Shown here: piece by piece, positions 9,542 through 19,434 of the stretch
How positions within the stretch are numbered: position 1 is the stretch's first letter
Layout of the letters: every line of letters begins with the position of its first letter
Source: Burkholderia lata
GTDB taxonomy: Bacteria > Pseudomonadota > Gammaproteobacteria > Burkholderiales > Burkholderiaceae
Direction of reading: 5' to 3'
Length of the DNA: 64,000 nucleotides
Assembly: GCF_000012945.1 (NCBI RefSeq)
Contig: NC_007509.1
Coordinates: 806,001-870,000, forward strand
Made by a program: the position numbers and the translations under genes
Notes under the pieces: model-generated
What the model was told of the DNA's origin: nothing
The model's database searches: none
The model's input: the letters and a program-made list of their open reading frames with translations, nothing else

Positions 9542-9979
9542 TCAGGGCGTCTCGATGCCTTCTGCCCGCGTGGCCAGGAATCGCAGGTACTTGCCGTCCT
9601 CGTCCTCGAACAGTTCGGGCCCGCCCCCCATGTACGCACGCATCAGCTCGTCGGCCGCGCGGTCGAGATCGCCCAGTTCGAACTGGCACTGACCGAGCCG
9701 CAGGTGCAGGAACGGGTTGCCGATCGCGTTCGGGAAATGCATCGACTGGGCGAGATTGTCGCGTCCGGCCGCGTAATCCTCTTGATGGAAATTCACGTCG
9801 CCGATGGCGGCCATCAGCCAGGTTCCGGCTTCCCAATTGGTCTTGGGTTCGGGAAGCAGGTCGAATCCCGCCCAGAATTTCGCCAGCGCGCCTTCGTAGT
9901 CGCCGTCTTCCATCAATGCATCGCCCGCGTCGCTCAGCGCGCCGATCCGTTCGTACAGCGCGTTGTCCAGTTCTGCCAT
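9542..9979 (-). CDS. TPR-like protein of unknown function
   Basis: A 145-residue, mostly helical, acidic protein beginning MAELDNALYERIG. Segments such as ALMEDGDYEGALAKFWAGFDLLP and LHLRLGQCQFELGDLDRAADELMRAY have the spacing and small/aromatic pattern of tetratricopeptide repeats, which mediate protein contacts. No enzyme motif or signal peptide is visible, so it is cytoplasmic. The start was chosen for the AGGGA seven bases upstream; the longer frame has no such site. Similar small proteins occur near toxin-immunity genes in other Burkholderia, but nothing here supports that role. Confidence 0.7.
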   Translation of the reverse strand: MAELDNALYERIGALSDAGDALMEDGDYEGALAKFWAGFDLLPEPKTNWEAGTWLMAAIGDVNFHQEDYAAGRDNLAQSMHFPNAIGNPFLHLRLGQCQFELGDLDRAADELMRAYMGGGPELFEDEDGKYLRFLATRAEGIETP

Positions 9980-10284
9980 GTCGAGTCCCTGTTCCGGAGT
10001 TGATGTCGGCCCGGTGTGGCCGGTGGTTGCGATGCAATCGCGGTGATTGTGTGCGGTTTTGCTGCCCGGGTCGGTCATCCGGACGGCATTCATCCAGCAT
10101 ACTCGAGCTGTATGACGCGTGCGCCTCGACTTTCGGCGCACCTCCGTGTGCCCGGGCGCACCGCTTGTCGCATTACACTATCTGCCGCAACGCTACGCGT
10201 CCCGACAATCCGTGTTGCCGGGCCTGCTGCTTTCCGTAATCTGGGCCGTGCTCGCCCGGCAAATTTTCGTTTGACTACCGATCC

Positions 10285-10908
10285 ATGCTCCGCTTCGACA
10301 ATCTCGGCAAGCGCTACGACAAGCGCGTCATCTTCCAGGGACTCAACTACGCATCCGGTGCCGGATGCGTGGCGCTATACGACGAAACCGGCAGTGGCAA
10401 ATCGACGTTGCTCGCGATTCTCGCCGGCACGCTCGACGCGGACGAAGGCGAGGTGTGGATCGGCGGCCATTCGCTGCGCACCGCGCCGCACGATGCGAAA
10501 TCCGCGCTCGCGTACGTGCCCGACGATTGCCTGGCGTATCCGCTCCAGACCGGTCGCGAGTTTCTGGAGCTCGTGGCGGCCGCCAGGCATACCGTCGTCG
10601 ACACCCGCACGCTCGAGCTGGCCGATCGATTCGGGCTTGCACCGCATCTGGAGAAGCGCTTCGAGCAGATGTCGTTCGGCACGCGCAAGAAACTGTTCCT
10701 GACGGCGACAGCGCTCGGCACGCCCGCCGTCGTGATCGCCGACGAACCTGACAGCGGGCTCGATGCCGCGTCGCGTGCAGTGCTGATCGATCTGTTCAAG
10801 ACGTTGGCTGCAGACCGTGTCGTCATCTTTTCGAGTCACGATCCGGCACTGGCGAGCGCCTGCGACGCAAGGATCACCACTTTTGCGGACCTTGGATTCG
10901 CTGGATAG
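10285..10908 (+). CDS. Orphan ABC transporter ATP-binding protein
   Basis: A 207-residue ABC ATPase with all core motifs in order: a Walker A reading DETGSGKST at 33-41, Q-loop region, signature MSFGTRKK (a variant of LSGGQ), Walker B VVIADEPDSGLD and the switch His in FSSHD. The first Gly of the P-loop consensus is Asp33, which is unusual. Its short length and the SFGTRKK signature resemble ATPases of export-type systems. No permease gene is adjacent on either side, so the transported substrate and even a transport role are unknown. It could energise a permease encoded elsewhere. Confidence 0.75.
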   Translation: MLRFDNLGKRYDKRVIFQGLNYASGAGCVALYDETGSGKSTLLAILAGTLDADEGEVWIGGHSLRTAPHDAKSALAYVPDDCLAYPLQTGREFLELVAAARHTVVDTRTLELADRFGLAPHLEKRFEQMSFGTRKKLFLTATALGTPAVVIADEPDSGLDAASRAVLIDLFKTLAADRVVIFSSHDPALASACDARITTFADLGFAG

Positions 10909-11364
10909 ACGGTGTCGTTGCCGGCGCAGTCACTGAAAGGCCGGTGTCGCTGGGGGATGGAGGGAGGAAACGCACCGGTGCCATTCGAGCGGCAGGTGCG
11001 GTATTGGCGGCCGGCAAGGCCCCCGAGTCTGTTGCGGGTTCGTGCGGACAATCACGACCGCGCCTTACGGCAGGAAAGCGGCCGGCCCAAGGCATTCGGC
11101 AACCGGAGAAGCTTCTGCGATCGTCACGCCAACGATGCAGCAGCGACCCGCTCCAACGGCATCATTCACGTTGATCGTTGATCTACGCACCAACAATCGA
11201 TCACCGCCCTTTTCCGGAAAGAAGTGCGAAACGGACCATCCCGCTTCGCACTTCCGTGACCTTCCCGATGCGCATGTCCGGCGTGCCAGGTCCCGATCAG
11301 CCGACTCTCCAACACCCTGGCCGGCTATCGTTCGACCCGTGCACACGCCCGGGCATGCTCACCG
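10909..11364. other. Intergenic region between convergent genes
   Basis: About 455 bases between the ends of the ABC ATPase gene and pntB. No frame here shows family features. The only structure seen is the inverted repeat at 11221-11254, listed separately. Confidence 0.4.
11221..11254 (-). terminator. Inverted repeat downstream of pntB
   Basis: Perfect 10-bp arms (GAAGTGCGAA at 11221-11230 and TTCGCACTTC at 11245-11254) around a 14-base loop. Read on the minus strand, after pntB, the hairpin is followed by TTTCC. The short T stretch makes it a possible rather than certain terminator of the pntAB transcript. Confidence 0.45.
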
Positions 11365-12777
11365 TCAGGCCTTCAACGCCCCAAAGACCTCATCCAGCAT
11401 CTTCTTCGCATCGCCGAACAGCATCCGGTTGTTGTCCTTGTAGAACAGCGGATTGTCGACACCCGCATAGCCGGACGCCATGCTGCGCTTCATCACGATC
11501 GAGGTCTTCGCCTTCCACACCTCGAGCACCGGCATGCCGGCGATCGGGCTGCCCGGATCTTCCTGCGCTGCCGGGTTCACGATGTCGTTCGCGCCGATCA
11601 CCATCGACACGTCGGCTTCGGGGAAGTCGCCGTTGATCTCGTCCATCTCCATCACGATGTCGTAAGGCACCTTCGCCTCGGCGAGCAGCACGTTCATGTG
11701 CCCCGGCATGCGCCCGGCCACCGGGTGGATCGCGAAACGCACGTCGACGCCCTTCTCGCGCAGCACCTTCGTGAGTTCATGCACGGTGTGCTGCGCTTGC
11801 GCGACGGCCATCCCGTACCCCGGCACGATGATCACGCTCTTCGCATCGCGCAGCAGCTCGGCCGTCTCCAGCGCGCTCACCGCCACCACTTCGCCGGCCG
11901 GCTGTGCACTGCCGCCCGCCGCCGCCGGCGTCCCGCTGCCGGTGCCGAACCCGCCGGCAATCACGCTGATGAAGTTGCGGTTCATCGCGCGGCACATGAT
12001 GTACGACAGGATCGCACCCGACGAGCCCACCAGTGCGCCGATCACGATCAGCAGGTCGTTGCCGAGCATGAAGCCCGTGGCCGCCGCCGCCCACCCCGAG
12101 TAGCTGTTGAGCATCGACACCACGACGGGCATGTCCGCGCCGCCGATCGCCATCACCATGTGCACGCCGAACAGCAGCGACACCACCGTCATCACGATCA
12201 GCGGCGTCATGCCTTCCTGGATCGTCTCCGCATGCAGGAACGCGCGGCCGAACACGATCACCACCACCAGCGCGGCCAGGTTCAGCCAGTGCCGTGCCGG
12301 CAGCAGCAGCGGCTTGCCGCCGATCTTACCGGAGAGCTTGCCGAATGCGATCACCGAGCCCGCGAAGGTCACCGCACCGATCAGGATGCCGACGTAAATT
12401 TCCACTTCGTGGATCGCATGCTCGGCACCCGTGAACTGCACCGACGTATCGATGTAGCTCGCGAAGCCCACCAGGCACGCGGCCAGGCCGACCAGGCTGT
12501 GCATCAGCGCAACCAGCTCGGGCATCTGCGTCATCTGCACTTTCTTCGCGGCGTAGAGGCCAACCGCGCCGCCGACGACCAGTGCCGCCACGATGTACGG
12601 AATACCCTCGACCGACACGCGCGGACCGAGCACGGTCGCGAGCACGGCGATCAGCATGCCGATCATGCCGAGCAGGTTGCCGCGCCGGGCGGTCTCGGGG
12701 TTGGCCAGCCCGCCGAGGCTGAGGATGAAGAGAATCGCCGCGCCGATATAGGAGACGGTAGTCAGATTGGAAGTCAT
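11365..12777 (-). CDS. pntB: NAD(P) transhydrogenase subunit beta
   Basis: A 470-residue membrane protein, about the same length as E. coli PntB. The N-terminal 265 residues carry multiple transmembrane helices of the proton channel (domain II); an Ala/Gly/Pro linker ([17 protein letters not shown]) joins them to the NADP(H)-binding domain III with the family motif [13 protein letters not shown] and the later [12 protein letters not shown]. With PntA it transfers hydride from NADH to NADP+ driven by the proton gradient, supplying NADPH. It starts 13 bases after the pntA stop, so the genes form an operon. Confidence 0.97.
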   Translation of the reverse strand: MTSNLTTVSYIGAAILFILSLGGLANPETARRGNLLGMIGMLIAVLATVLGPRVSVEGIPYIVAALVVGGAVGLYAAKKVQMTQMPELVALMHSLVGLAACLVGFASYIDTSVQFTGAEHAIHEVEIYVGILIGAVTFAGSVIAFGKLSGKIGGKPLLLPARHWLNLAALVVVIVFGRAFLHAETIQEGMTPLIVMTVVSLLFGVHMVMAIGGADMPVVVSMLNSYSGWAAAATGFMLGNDLLIVIGALVGSSGAILSYIMCRAMNRNFISVIAGGFGTGSGTPAAAGGSAQPAGEVVAVSALETAELLRDAKSVIIVPGYGMAVAQAQHTVHELTKVLREKGVDVRFAIHPVAGRMPGHMNVLLAEAKVPYDIVMEMDEINGDFPEADVSMVIGANDIVNPAAQEDPGSPIAGMPVLEVWKAKTSIVMKRSMASGYAGVDNPLFYKDNNRMLFGDAKKMLDEVFGALKA

Positions 12778-12790
12778 TGTGGTCGTCTCC

Positions 12791-14383
12791 TTACTTGCGG
12801 AACATCGCCAGCATGCGGCGCGTCACCGCGAAGCCGCCGAACATGTTGACGGCCGTGAGCGTCAGCGCGCCCACCGCCAGGCCCAGGATCAGCCCCGAAG
12901 GACGGCCCTCGGCCGCGGCGTCGCCCAACGGCGGCGCGACCTGCACCAGCGCGCCGATCGCGATGATCGACGAGATCGCGTTGGTCACGCTCATCAGCGG
13001 CGTATGCAGCGACGGCGTGACGTTCCAGATCACCATGTAGCCGATGAAGCAAGCCAGCACGAACACCGTGAAGTGCGCGAGGAACGTGGCCGGCGCGAAC
13101 TGGCCGACCAGCAGGAACGCCAGTGCGCCGACGGCGAACACGATCGCGAGCGACTTCGCCGACATCGGCGCGCCGCTGCCATGGCCGTGGCCCTTCGACG
13201 CGGCGGCCGCGACCGGCGCTGCCGCAGGCTTCGCTGCGACGACCGGCTGCTGGATCGGCGGCGGCGGCCACGTGACGTTGCCTTCCTTGATGACCGTGAG
13301 GCCACGGATCGCGTCGTCGTTGAAGTCGACGTTGATCGTGCCGTCCTTGGTCTTGCACAGCTCCTCGACCACGCGCAGCAGGTTGGTCGCATAAAGTGTC
13401 GACGACTGCCGTGCCAGGCGCGACGCGAGATCCGTGTAGCCGACGATGGTCACGCCATGACGCACGACGGCCTCGCCCGGCACCGTCAGTTCGCAGTTGC
13501 CGCCTTGCTCGCCGGCCATGTCGACGATCACGCTGCCCGGCTTCATCGACTGCACCATCTCGGCCGTGATCAGCTTCGGCGCCGGTTTGCCCGGAATCAG
13601 CGCGGTGGTGATGATGATGTCCGCTTCCTTGGCCTGCTGCGCGTACATCGCGCGCTGCGCCTGCTGGAAGCCTTCGCTCATCACCTTCGCGTAACCGCCG
13701 CCGCCCGAGCCTTCTTCCTCGTAGTCGACCTTGACGAATTCGCCGCCCAGCGACTTGACCTGGTCGGCCACTTCCGCGCGCGTGTCGTTGGCGCGCACAA
13801 TCGCGCCCAGGCCTGCGGCCGTACCGATCGCGGCGAGGCCGGCCACACCCGCGCCGGCGATGAACACCTTGGCCGGCGGCACCTTGCCTGCGGCCGTGAT
13901 CTGCCCGTTGAAGTAGCGGCCGAACGCATGGGCCGCCTCGATGACGGCGCGGTAGCCGCTCACGCCGGCCATCGACGTGAGGGCATCCATCTTCTGCGCG
14001 CGCGACAGCGTGCGCGGCAGCGAATCGATCGCCAGCACCGTGGCGCGCTTCGCGGCCAGCTGCTGCATCAGTTCAGGATTCTGGGCCGGCCAGACGAAGC
14101 CGATCAGCGTGCCGCCCTCGCGCATCAGCGCGACTTCCTCGCTGCTCGGCGGGCGCACCTTGAGGACGATATCGCTGCGGCCCCATAGATCGGCGGCCGT
14201 CGGCACGACTTCGGCGCCTGCCGTGCGGTAGTCGTCATCGCTGAAGTTCGCGCCGGTGCCGGCGCCGCTTTGCACGGCCACCGAAAACCCGAGCTTGATC
14301 AGCTTTTCGACGACGTCGGGAACGGTCGCTACGCGCCGCTCCTCGTGGGCCGTCTCCAGAGGGACCCCAATCTGTAATGTCAT
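12791..14383 (-). CDS. pntA: NAD(P) transhydrogenase subunit alpha (fused form)
   Basis: A 530-residue protein in the fused arrangement of E. coli PntA: NAD(H)-binding domain I (residues 1-380, with the dinucleotide-binding GAGVAG at 177-182 and the mobile-loop [13 protein letters not shown]), a Pro/Ala linker (about 385-420, including PPPPIQQP), and membrane helices from about 425 on. The linker contains a short His/Gly stretch (GHGHGSG). It is the cytoplasmic NADH site of the proton-translocating transhydrogenase, first gene of pntAB. Many alpha-proteobacteria split this subunit in two; here it is one chain. Confidence 0.97.
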   Translation of the reverse strand: MTLQIGVPLETAHEERRVATVPDVVEKLIKLGFSVAVQSGAGTGANFSDDDYRTAGAEVVPTAADLWGRSDIVLKVRPPSSEEVALMREGGTLIGFVWPAQNPELMQQLAAKRATVLAIDSLPRTLSRAQKMDALTSMAGVSGYRAVIEAAHAFGRYFNGQITAAGKVPPAKVFIAGAGVAGLAAIGTAAGLGAIVRANDTRAEVADQVKSLGGEFVKVDYEEEGSGGGGYAKVMSEGFQQAQRAMYAQQAKEADIIITTALIPGKPAPKLITAEMVQSMKPGSVIVDMAGEQGGNCELTVPGEAVVRHGVTIVGYTDLASRLARQSSTLYATNLLRVVEELCKTKDGTINVDFNDDAIRGLTVIKEGNVTWPPPPIQQPVVAAKPAAAPVAAAASKGHGHGSGAPMSAKSLAIVFAVGALAFLLVGQFAPATFLAHFTVFVLACFIGYMVIWNVTPSLHTPLMSVTNAISSIIAIGALVQVAPPLGDAAAEGRPSGLILGLAVGALTLTAVNMFGGFAVTRRMLAMFRK

Positions 14384-14669
14384 ATCCTGAACTGTCAGTA
14401 GTGGCCGTCGCGAGGAGTTACGGCCTGCGTTTCAAGTCACCCAACTCAATCCATCCGTGTACGACTTTGCTTCGCGCGCAGCTTGGCACTGCCGCGCGGA
14501 TTGCACAAACGGTCCATCCTCTAATTGATCGGCTTGTCAGAGCAAACCGGTCATGCTCTTGCCTGATTATCCTGACGAATATCCGGCGTCTGTTCCGATC
14601 GGATTAGACCTGCGAAGCATATCCCGTGCCAGCGTATTGCCAAAATTTATATTTTGAATCGACACGCAT
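14384..14669. promoter_or_regulatory. Upstream region of pntAB
   Basis: About 285 bases between the pntA start and the end of the next leftward gene. It is less GC-rich than its surroundings and must hold the pntAB promoter; no single -10/-35 pair stands out clearly enough to assign. Confidence 0.35.
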
Positions 14670-15224
14670 TCAATCCATGAATTCCCTGTCTGGACACGAT
14701 GGGCCGGCAGCCTCCCGTTCTTTCACCGAAGCCGCGCCGCGCGCCGTCTGGACCCGTGCCAACCGTCGCTCCATCTTCACGATCTCGAGCTCGACCGGGC
14801 TTCGTCCATGCGAAAAGCGACCGTGCCCGACGACCTCGAACCCGTGTCGCTCATAGAAAGGCCGGGCGTTCGTCGTGGCCTCGAGATACGCGCGCGCGTG
14901 GCCGCCGTTCGCGATCTCCGAGACGGCATGTTCGAGCAGCCTGGCGCCGACACCGCTCCCCGCCGCATTGCCACGGACGAACAGCTTGGTGACCTCGTCG
15001 CCCGCGGTCTCGACGAAGCCGCATATTCCGCCGTCGTCGGCAACCCAGATCGCGCCATCCGTTACAGCGGCCAGGTACATCGATGGATCCCGCCCGTCCA
15101 GCCAGCCCTCGATCTGTTGCTGCGTGTAATGGCCGGCGCAAAGATTGACGACCGAGTCGCGGTGTACCGCGTAGATGTCTCCGACGTCTTTTGCGACGGC
15201 GGCCCGAATCACCGGGGAATTCAT
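14670..15224 (-). CDS. GNAT family N-acetyltransferase
   Basis: A 184-residue GNAT acetyltransferase. The core has VTKLFVRGNAAGSGVGARLL (acetyl-CoA loop G-S-G-V-G-A) and ARPFYERHGFEVVG near the C-terminal strands. About 30 residues after the fold (from RLARVQTARG) form a polar tail with no recognised motif. The start MNSPVIRAA is preceded by AGGGAG eight bases upstream. Substrate unknown; single gene. Confidence 0.83.
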   Translation of the reverse strand: MNSPVIRAAVAKDVGDIYAVHRDSVVNLCAGHYTQQQIEGWLDGRDPSMYLAAVTDGAIWVADDGGICGFVETAGDEVTKLFVRGNAAGSGVGARLLEHAVSEIANGGHARAYLEATTNARPFYERHGFEVVGHGRFSHGRSPVELEIVKMERRLARVQTARGAASVKEREAAGPSCPDREFMD

Positions 15225-15487
15225 TCGATTGGCTCCCTGAGGCATGTAGTTCGAGTCTTGCAAGACAGCTGATTTTTCAAGGCCATGACAGCGTGACCTG
15301 ACAGCGGAATCGGTTTCATCGCGCATCCTCCGCGCGCCGGCACGATGCGATTTGTCGCGCCGCGACGACACACGCGGCGTCGCAGGGATCTTTCGCGCAA
15401 CCGAGTTTAAACGAGGATGTGGGGTATTCCTGTTTAACCCCGCAACTGTCATCCGGGCTCGGCGTCGATACGGGCATGTACGCCGCG

Positions 15488-16291
15488 CTAGATCAGCTCG
15501 GCCACGTGCACGATGACGAGCGCGGCCGGAACGAGCACCGCCTGCGCGCACAACGTGCCGAGCACGCGCGCACCCGCGAGCGTCGTGATGGCGCGCCGAA
15601 AACTGTTCTCCGATATCCGCCCTTCGATGACGTCGTCGGTCATGACGGAAACCTGCGGGTCGATGACGACCGCCAGCACGACGGTCGCGAAACCGTTGAT
15701 GACGGACGACAAGTTCGCGCATGTCACTCTCAGGTCGGGCTTCAGATAGCCCGCATACAGCGACGCGAATACGCCGACCGTCCAGATCGCCATGGCAGCG
15801 ACGTTCAACGCGATGACGCCCCACGACACGCCGGTGTTCGCGGTCAGTTGCGTGACGTTCTGGCTCGAAGGCAGCCGTGCGCCGACGCGGAGAAAGTTGA
15901 TACCCGCACGACTGCACGCGTGCAGCAGCAGGCGGGGAATCGAGCGGTTCGCCTGAAAGTGTTCAACGGCGCGACTGAAGTAACGCTGGAACGTCGGGAT
16001 CAGGAATGTCCCGACGATGGTCGCCACGGTGGCGGACAGCAGGAACCACCGGAAGTCGGTCAGCAACCCGCTCCCCATCCGGTGCGCGATGTCCATTTCA
16101 ACGCGTTTCGCGATGAACGGCCCCTGAAAGGAATTGGCCGTTCGGGACACGAGCGCGATGATCCCGAACAACGAAAACGACAACGCGATGCGACGCGTGC
16201 GCACGCCGGCGATACGCACGGCATAAGCCAGTGTCGCGATCACATGGATGACGAAGGTGAGCCCGCAAATGATCCAAAGCTGACTGTCCAT
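15488..16291 (-). CDS. Amj-like (DUF2837) membrane protein, possible lipid II flippase
   Basis: A 267-residue polytopic inner-membrane protein with about six hydrophobic segments. The N-terminal stretch AYAVRIAGVRTRRIALSFSL followed by IALVSRTANSFQGP matches, from memory of the family, the conserved region of Amj (YdaH), the Bacillus protein that can replace MurJ in flipping lipid II. In Bacillus, amj is induced by envelope stress. The start MDSQLW gives a short N-terminal tail before the first helix. It stands alone, convergent with nothing obvious. Assignment rests on motif recognition; an uncharacterised DUF2837 protein with another lipid substrate is the alternative. Confidence 0.65.
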   Translation of the reverse strand: MDSQLWIICGLTFVIHVIATLAYAVRIAGVRTRRIALSFSLFGIIALVSRTANSFQGPFIAKRVEMDIAHRMGSGLLTDFRWFLLSATVATIVGTFLIPTFQRYFSRAVEHFQANRSIPRLLLHACSRAGINFLRVGARLPSSQNVTQLTANTGVSWGVIALNVAAMAIWTVGVFASLYAGYLKPDLRVTCANLSSVINGFATVVLAVVIDPQVSVMTDDVIEGRISENSFRRAITTLAGARVLGTLCAQAVLVPAALVIVHVAELI

Positions 16292-16401
16292 GCTGATGCC
16301 GCGTGAGTGACGGGTGCCCGAGTGTACCCGAGCGTGGCCCGCGCCCGGCGCATCGGCCTGGCAAGGCCGCGTTCGCAGGAGAAACGGTTTGTCGATGAGC
16401 G

Positions 16402-17307
16402 TCAGGCGCTGCCGTGCGGCGCCAATCCGCGGGCTTCATTCAGCATCCATGTCGCGAAGGCCTGCAACGGCCCCTCGGCCAGTTCGATGGGTTCGGGCAG
16501 GACGAGACAGAAGTTTTTCGTCACCGCCTTGCCGGCCGGCCACGGGGCGACCAACCGGCCCTGCTCGAGCTCCGCGTCGATGTACAGGCGCGGCACCAGC
16601 GCGACACCCAGGCCGGCCAGCGCCGCTTCGATCAGCATCGAATGCAGATCGTAGCGCGCGCCCACCGCCGAATTGGTCAGCACGATGCCGGACTCCTGCG
16701 CATAAGCCTGCCATGCGTCCGGGTTCTGTCGCCGGTGAAGTCGCGGCAGCGCATCCAGCGACGGATTCGCCCCGGCGCCCGCGAGCAGCGCCGGACTGCA
16801 GATGGGCACCAGCACCTCCTCCAGCAGCGGATGCAGATGCATCCCCTCCCATGCCGGGTGCTCGAAATGAATGGCTGCGTCGAAGCCGCTCCCCGCCAGC
16901 AGGAACGGCTCCATCCGCTCGGCGATATGCACCGTGATGTTCGGATGCCGGTCCTGAAAGTGTTTCAGCCGGGGGATCAGCCAGCGGGTGGCAAAGGTTG
17001 GAATGGCGGCGATATCGATGCTTGCGCCTTCGATCGGCTGCCCCATCAGGTACAGGCTGTCCCGTTCGAGCCGATCCAGGATCTCGCGAACCTGCACCGC
17101 GTATCGCGCACCGTTCGGCGCAAGCCGCACCCGATTGCCGATCCGCTCGAACAGCGTGACGCCCAGGAACGCCTCCAGCCGGCCGATCTGACGGCTGACG
17201 GCGCCCTCCGTCCGCGCCAGTTCCTCGGCGGCGCGGGCAAAGCTGCCGTGCCGGGCCGCGGCTTCAAACGCCTGGAGTGCGGAATTGCTTGGGATCTTGC
17301 GGGACAT
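16402..17307 (-). CDS. LysR family transcriptional regulator (GcvA-like)
   Basis: A 301-residue LysR-type regulator: winged helix-turn-helix at residues 5-65 (ALQAFEAAARHGSFARAAEELARTEGAVSRQIGRLE in order), linker helix and a periplasmic-binding-protein-like effector domain from about 90. The TEGAVSRQ turn and the ATRWLIPRL segment are typical of the GcvA/AmpR subgroup. The start MSRKIPSN is chosen as the usual N-terminus; longer in-frame sequence upstream lacks features. It is divergent from the operon starting at 17473, which it probably controls, and an inverted repeat suited to LysR binding lies between them at 17373-17394. Confidence 0.9.
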   Translation of the reverse strand: MSRKIPSNSALQAFEAAARHGSFARAAEELARTEGAVSRQIGRLEAFLGVTLFERIGNRVRLAPNGARYAVQVREILDRLERDSLYLMGQPIEGASIDIAAIPTFATRWLIPRLKHFQDRHPNITVHIAERMEPFLLAGSGFDAAIHFEHPAWEGMHLHPLLEEVLVPICSPALLAGAGANPSLDALPRLHRRQNPDAWQAYAQESGIVLTNSAVGARYDLHSMLIEAALAGLGVALVPRLYIDAELEQGRLVAPWPAGKAVTKNFCLVLPEPIELAEGPLQAFATWMLNEARGLAPHGSA

Positions 17308-17372
17308 GGGCGTCTCGTTGGTCGGGGTGTGTTTGCCATCAGCTTGATCAAATGTCACTGAAGGCTGACTTT

Positions 17373-17394
17373 ATTTCGTTTTATCGCGCGAAAT
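17373..17394. promoter_or_regulatory. Candidate LysR operator
   Basis: Inverted repeat ATTTCG (17373-17378), ten bases, CGAAAT (17389-17394). It sits 66 bases before the LysR start codon and 78 before the divergent operon, the usual place for a LysR recognition site with T-N11-A character. Confidence 0.5.
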
Positions 17395-17472
17395 GGCGAG
17401 CTTAGCATTACGTTACTGCACTGAGCATCGCAATTCCCGGATGGATGTGCATCCTGCCCAAAGGACAATCCA

Positions 17473-18015
17473 ATGATCTACACCGTGGAATGCAGCTTCG
17501 CCGACCTCGACAGCGAAGCCGAATGGAACGACTTCTACAGCCTTGAAAAGCTGCCCGCCCTGATCTCGGTGACGGGGTTTCACACGTCGCAGCGATTCAA
17601 GGCGATCACGGGCGGTTGCCCGGTCTATCTGGCGATCCACACGATCGACGGCCTCGATGTCCTCACCGGCGACGAATATCGCCGGAAAGGCGGCGGCAAT
17701 TTCGCGAAGTGGCAGCAACACATCACCGACTGGCATCGGAATCTCTACAGCGATATCGGCTTTGCGCCGGCGGTAAAGGAAGGTGAACACCTCGCCCTGA
17801 GTGCCGGCGGGCCGGATTCGCTGATTCGGTTGGGCCTCGAACCGCTGGCCATGCAGGCCGTCGCGCTGGAGAAGTTTCCGGAGCGCCGCTGGCTCGCCGT
17901 CGTGCCGCGGAACAGCGCGCGGCTGGTCGAGGCGCTCCCGGAAGGCATACACCTGTACGCGCCGATGACCGAGCAACTGACAAGCACACGCTCCCTTTCG
18001 GCTACACAGGAGTAG
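17473..18015 (+). CDS. Conserved hypothetical protein, possible dimeric alpha-beta barrel
   Basis: A 180-residue soluble protein with no signal peptide. The N-terminal half (YTVECSFADLDSEAEWNDFYSLEKLPALISVTGF in order) has the strand-helix pattern of ferredoxin-like dimeric alpha-beta barrel proteins, where small substrates bind between the strands and helices; this is inference from pattern only. AAGGA lies seven bases upstream of the ATG. It is the first gene of a three-gene operon with a tautomerase-like and a metallo-beta-lactamase-fold protein, and is divergent from a LysR regulator, suggesting a small catabolic or detoxification unit. Confidence 0.6.
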   Translation: MIYTVECSFADLDSEAEWNDFYSLEKLPALISVTGFHTSQRFKAITGGCPVYLAIHTIDGLDVLTGDEYRRKGGGNFAKWQQHITDWHRNLYSDIGFAPAVKEGEHLALSAGGPDSLIRLGLEPLAMQAVALEKFPERRWLAVVPRNSARLVEALPEGIHLYAPMTEQLTSTRSLSATQE

Positions 18016-18021
18016 ACCGCG

Positions 18022-18348
18022 ATGCCGAATGTCACTTTCTCGATCGATGCAACGCGGATGCCGGCTGATGAAAGCCTTGCCGGGCTGTCGCGCGATTGCG
18101 TCGAGCTCTGTACGCATGTGCTCGAGGCCGAGCTCAAGAACGTCCACGTCATTTTTCTGCCGGTTCGGCATGGGCATGGTCATCCCGTCTTCGCGGACAT
18201 CCGGTATCGCGCCGGGACGGCTCGCACACCGGCGGTCATGGAACGGTTCATGGAAGCGCTGGATCAGGCGATCGTTCACCGCACGGGCCTGACGGCGCGC
18301 ATTCGGTGTTTTGGTTACACCGCGTCGAACATTCACGCTCGCAATTAG
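18022..18348 (+). CDS. Tautomerase/MIF superfamily-like protein
   Basis: A 108-residue protein starting MPNVTFSID. After Met removal Pro1 would be N-terminal, as in 4-oxalocrotonate tautomerase and CHMI enzymes, where it is the general base. The strand-helix-strand pattern and size (about 110) fit one CHMI-like subunit. Function on a keto-enol substrate is inferred. It begins six bases after the preceding stop with AGGAG upstream, and is followed 18 bases later by the metallo-hydrolase gene, so the three are co-expressed. Confidence 0.6.
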   Translation: MPNVTFSIDATRMPADESLAGLSRDCVELCTHVLEAELKNVHVIFLPVRHGHGHPVFADIRYRAGTARTPAVMERFMEALDQAIVHRTGLTARIRCFGYTASNIHARN

Positions 18349-18366
18349 CCGTTTCGGAGAAACACG

Positions 18367-19218
18367 ATGTCCACTCTTCCCTTTCCTGTTCAGCAAGTCG
18401 GGGATGTCACGATTACCGCCATCAGCGACGGATATCTCACTGCCAGTCTCGACTTCCTGTCGAATATCGATTCGGATGACGCATCAAAAATTCAGCGGGA
18501 TGCTGGACAAAAGGAGCCGGCGGCGGTGCATATCAATTGCTACGTCGTACGCGGAGCCGGCCGCACCGTGCTCATTGATGGCGGGGCTGGCGGGTTCAAA
18601 CAATGGGGTGGCCAACTCCGGACGAACCTGGTGCTGGCCGGTATCGAACCCGTTGCGATCGACACCATCCTGCTGACCCACGCGCATCCCGATCACGTTG
18701 GAGGGCTGGTCGATGGTGCGGGACAGGTGGCGTTTCCGAATGCGGAACTGGTTGTGCATCAGCGAGAGGTCAGGTTCTGGCAGGACGACGGAAATCTCAG
18801 TCGTGCCAGCGAGCGGGCTCGCGGCAACTTTGCGAAGGCGCGTCAGGTGTTCGATGCCTATGGCGACAGGCTTCGCATGTTCGCAGACGCAGACGGACAC
18901 GTGCTCCCCGGTATCAGCGCGCTGCCGCTGCCGGGACACACCGATGGACATACCGGATATGTCATTGAAGCCCGCGATCGAGGACTGCTTGTGTGGGGGG
19001 ACGTGGTGCATTTCCCGCATATCCAGATTCAGCGGCCGGACGTGTCGATTGCATTCGATCACGACGCGTCGCTGGCGGTTGCTACGCGGGCACGCCTGCT
19101 CGATCAGGTCAGCTCGGAGGGGCTGTTGATCGCCGGCATGCATCTGGGGGAACTCGGGTTCGCTCGCATCAAGCGGACGAGCGGCGGGTACGGGTTGCTT
19201 TACGAGAACGAAGGCTGA
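18367..19218 (+). CDS. MBL-fold metallo-hydrolase
   Basis: A 283-residue metallo-beta-lactamase-fold hydrolase without a signal peptide. The zinc motif HAHPDH is at residues 105-110 (LLTHAHPDHVGG), a further ligand His in LPLPGHTDGHTG, and the bridging Asp in LLVWGDVVHFP. The fold and length match the group that includes N-acyl-homoserine lactonases and organophosphate hydrolases, so a lactone or ester substrate is likely but not proven. CGGAG seven bases upstream supports the start. Last gene of the LysR-divergent operon. Confidence 0.82.
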   Translation: MSTLPFPVQQVGDVTITAISDGYLTASLDFLSNIDSDDASKIQRDAGQKEPAAVHINCYVVRGAGRTVLIDGGAGGFKQWGGQLRTNLVLAGIEPVAIDTILLTHAHPDHVGGLVDGAGQVAFPNAELVVHQREVRFWQDDGNLSRASERARGNFAKARQVFDAYGDRLRMFADADGHVLPGISALPLPGHTDGHTGYVIEARDRGLLVWGDVVHFPHIQIQRPDVSIAFDHDASLAVATRARLLDQVSSEGLLIAGMHLGELGFARIKRTSGGYGLLYENEG

Positions 19219-19434
19219 AGCCGCACGTGTACGGCCATGCAATGCCACCACCCAACACCGGGATGCATGAGTCGTTCGCTTAATCTGATTGGCGTTTTTT
19301 GAGGGTTATACGACCTTTGCGCCATACGCTTCGCGTTCCATACTTCGCGTGGAAGATCGAGTTGAGAAACGTAAAAACGCGATTGCGTTTTGAGCTTTCG
19401 GCCCGGTCAATCACGACGTAGAAAGGAGCAGAAG

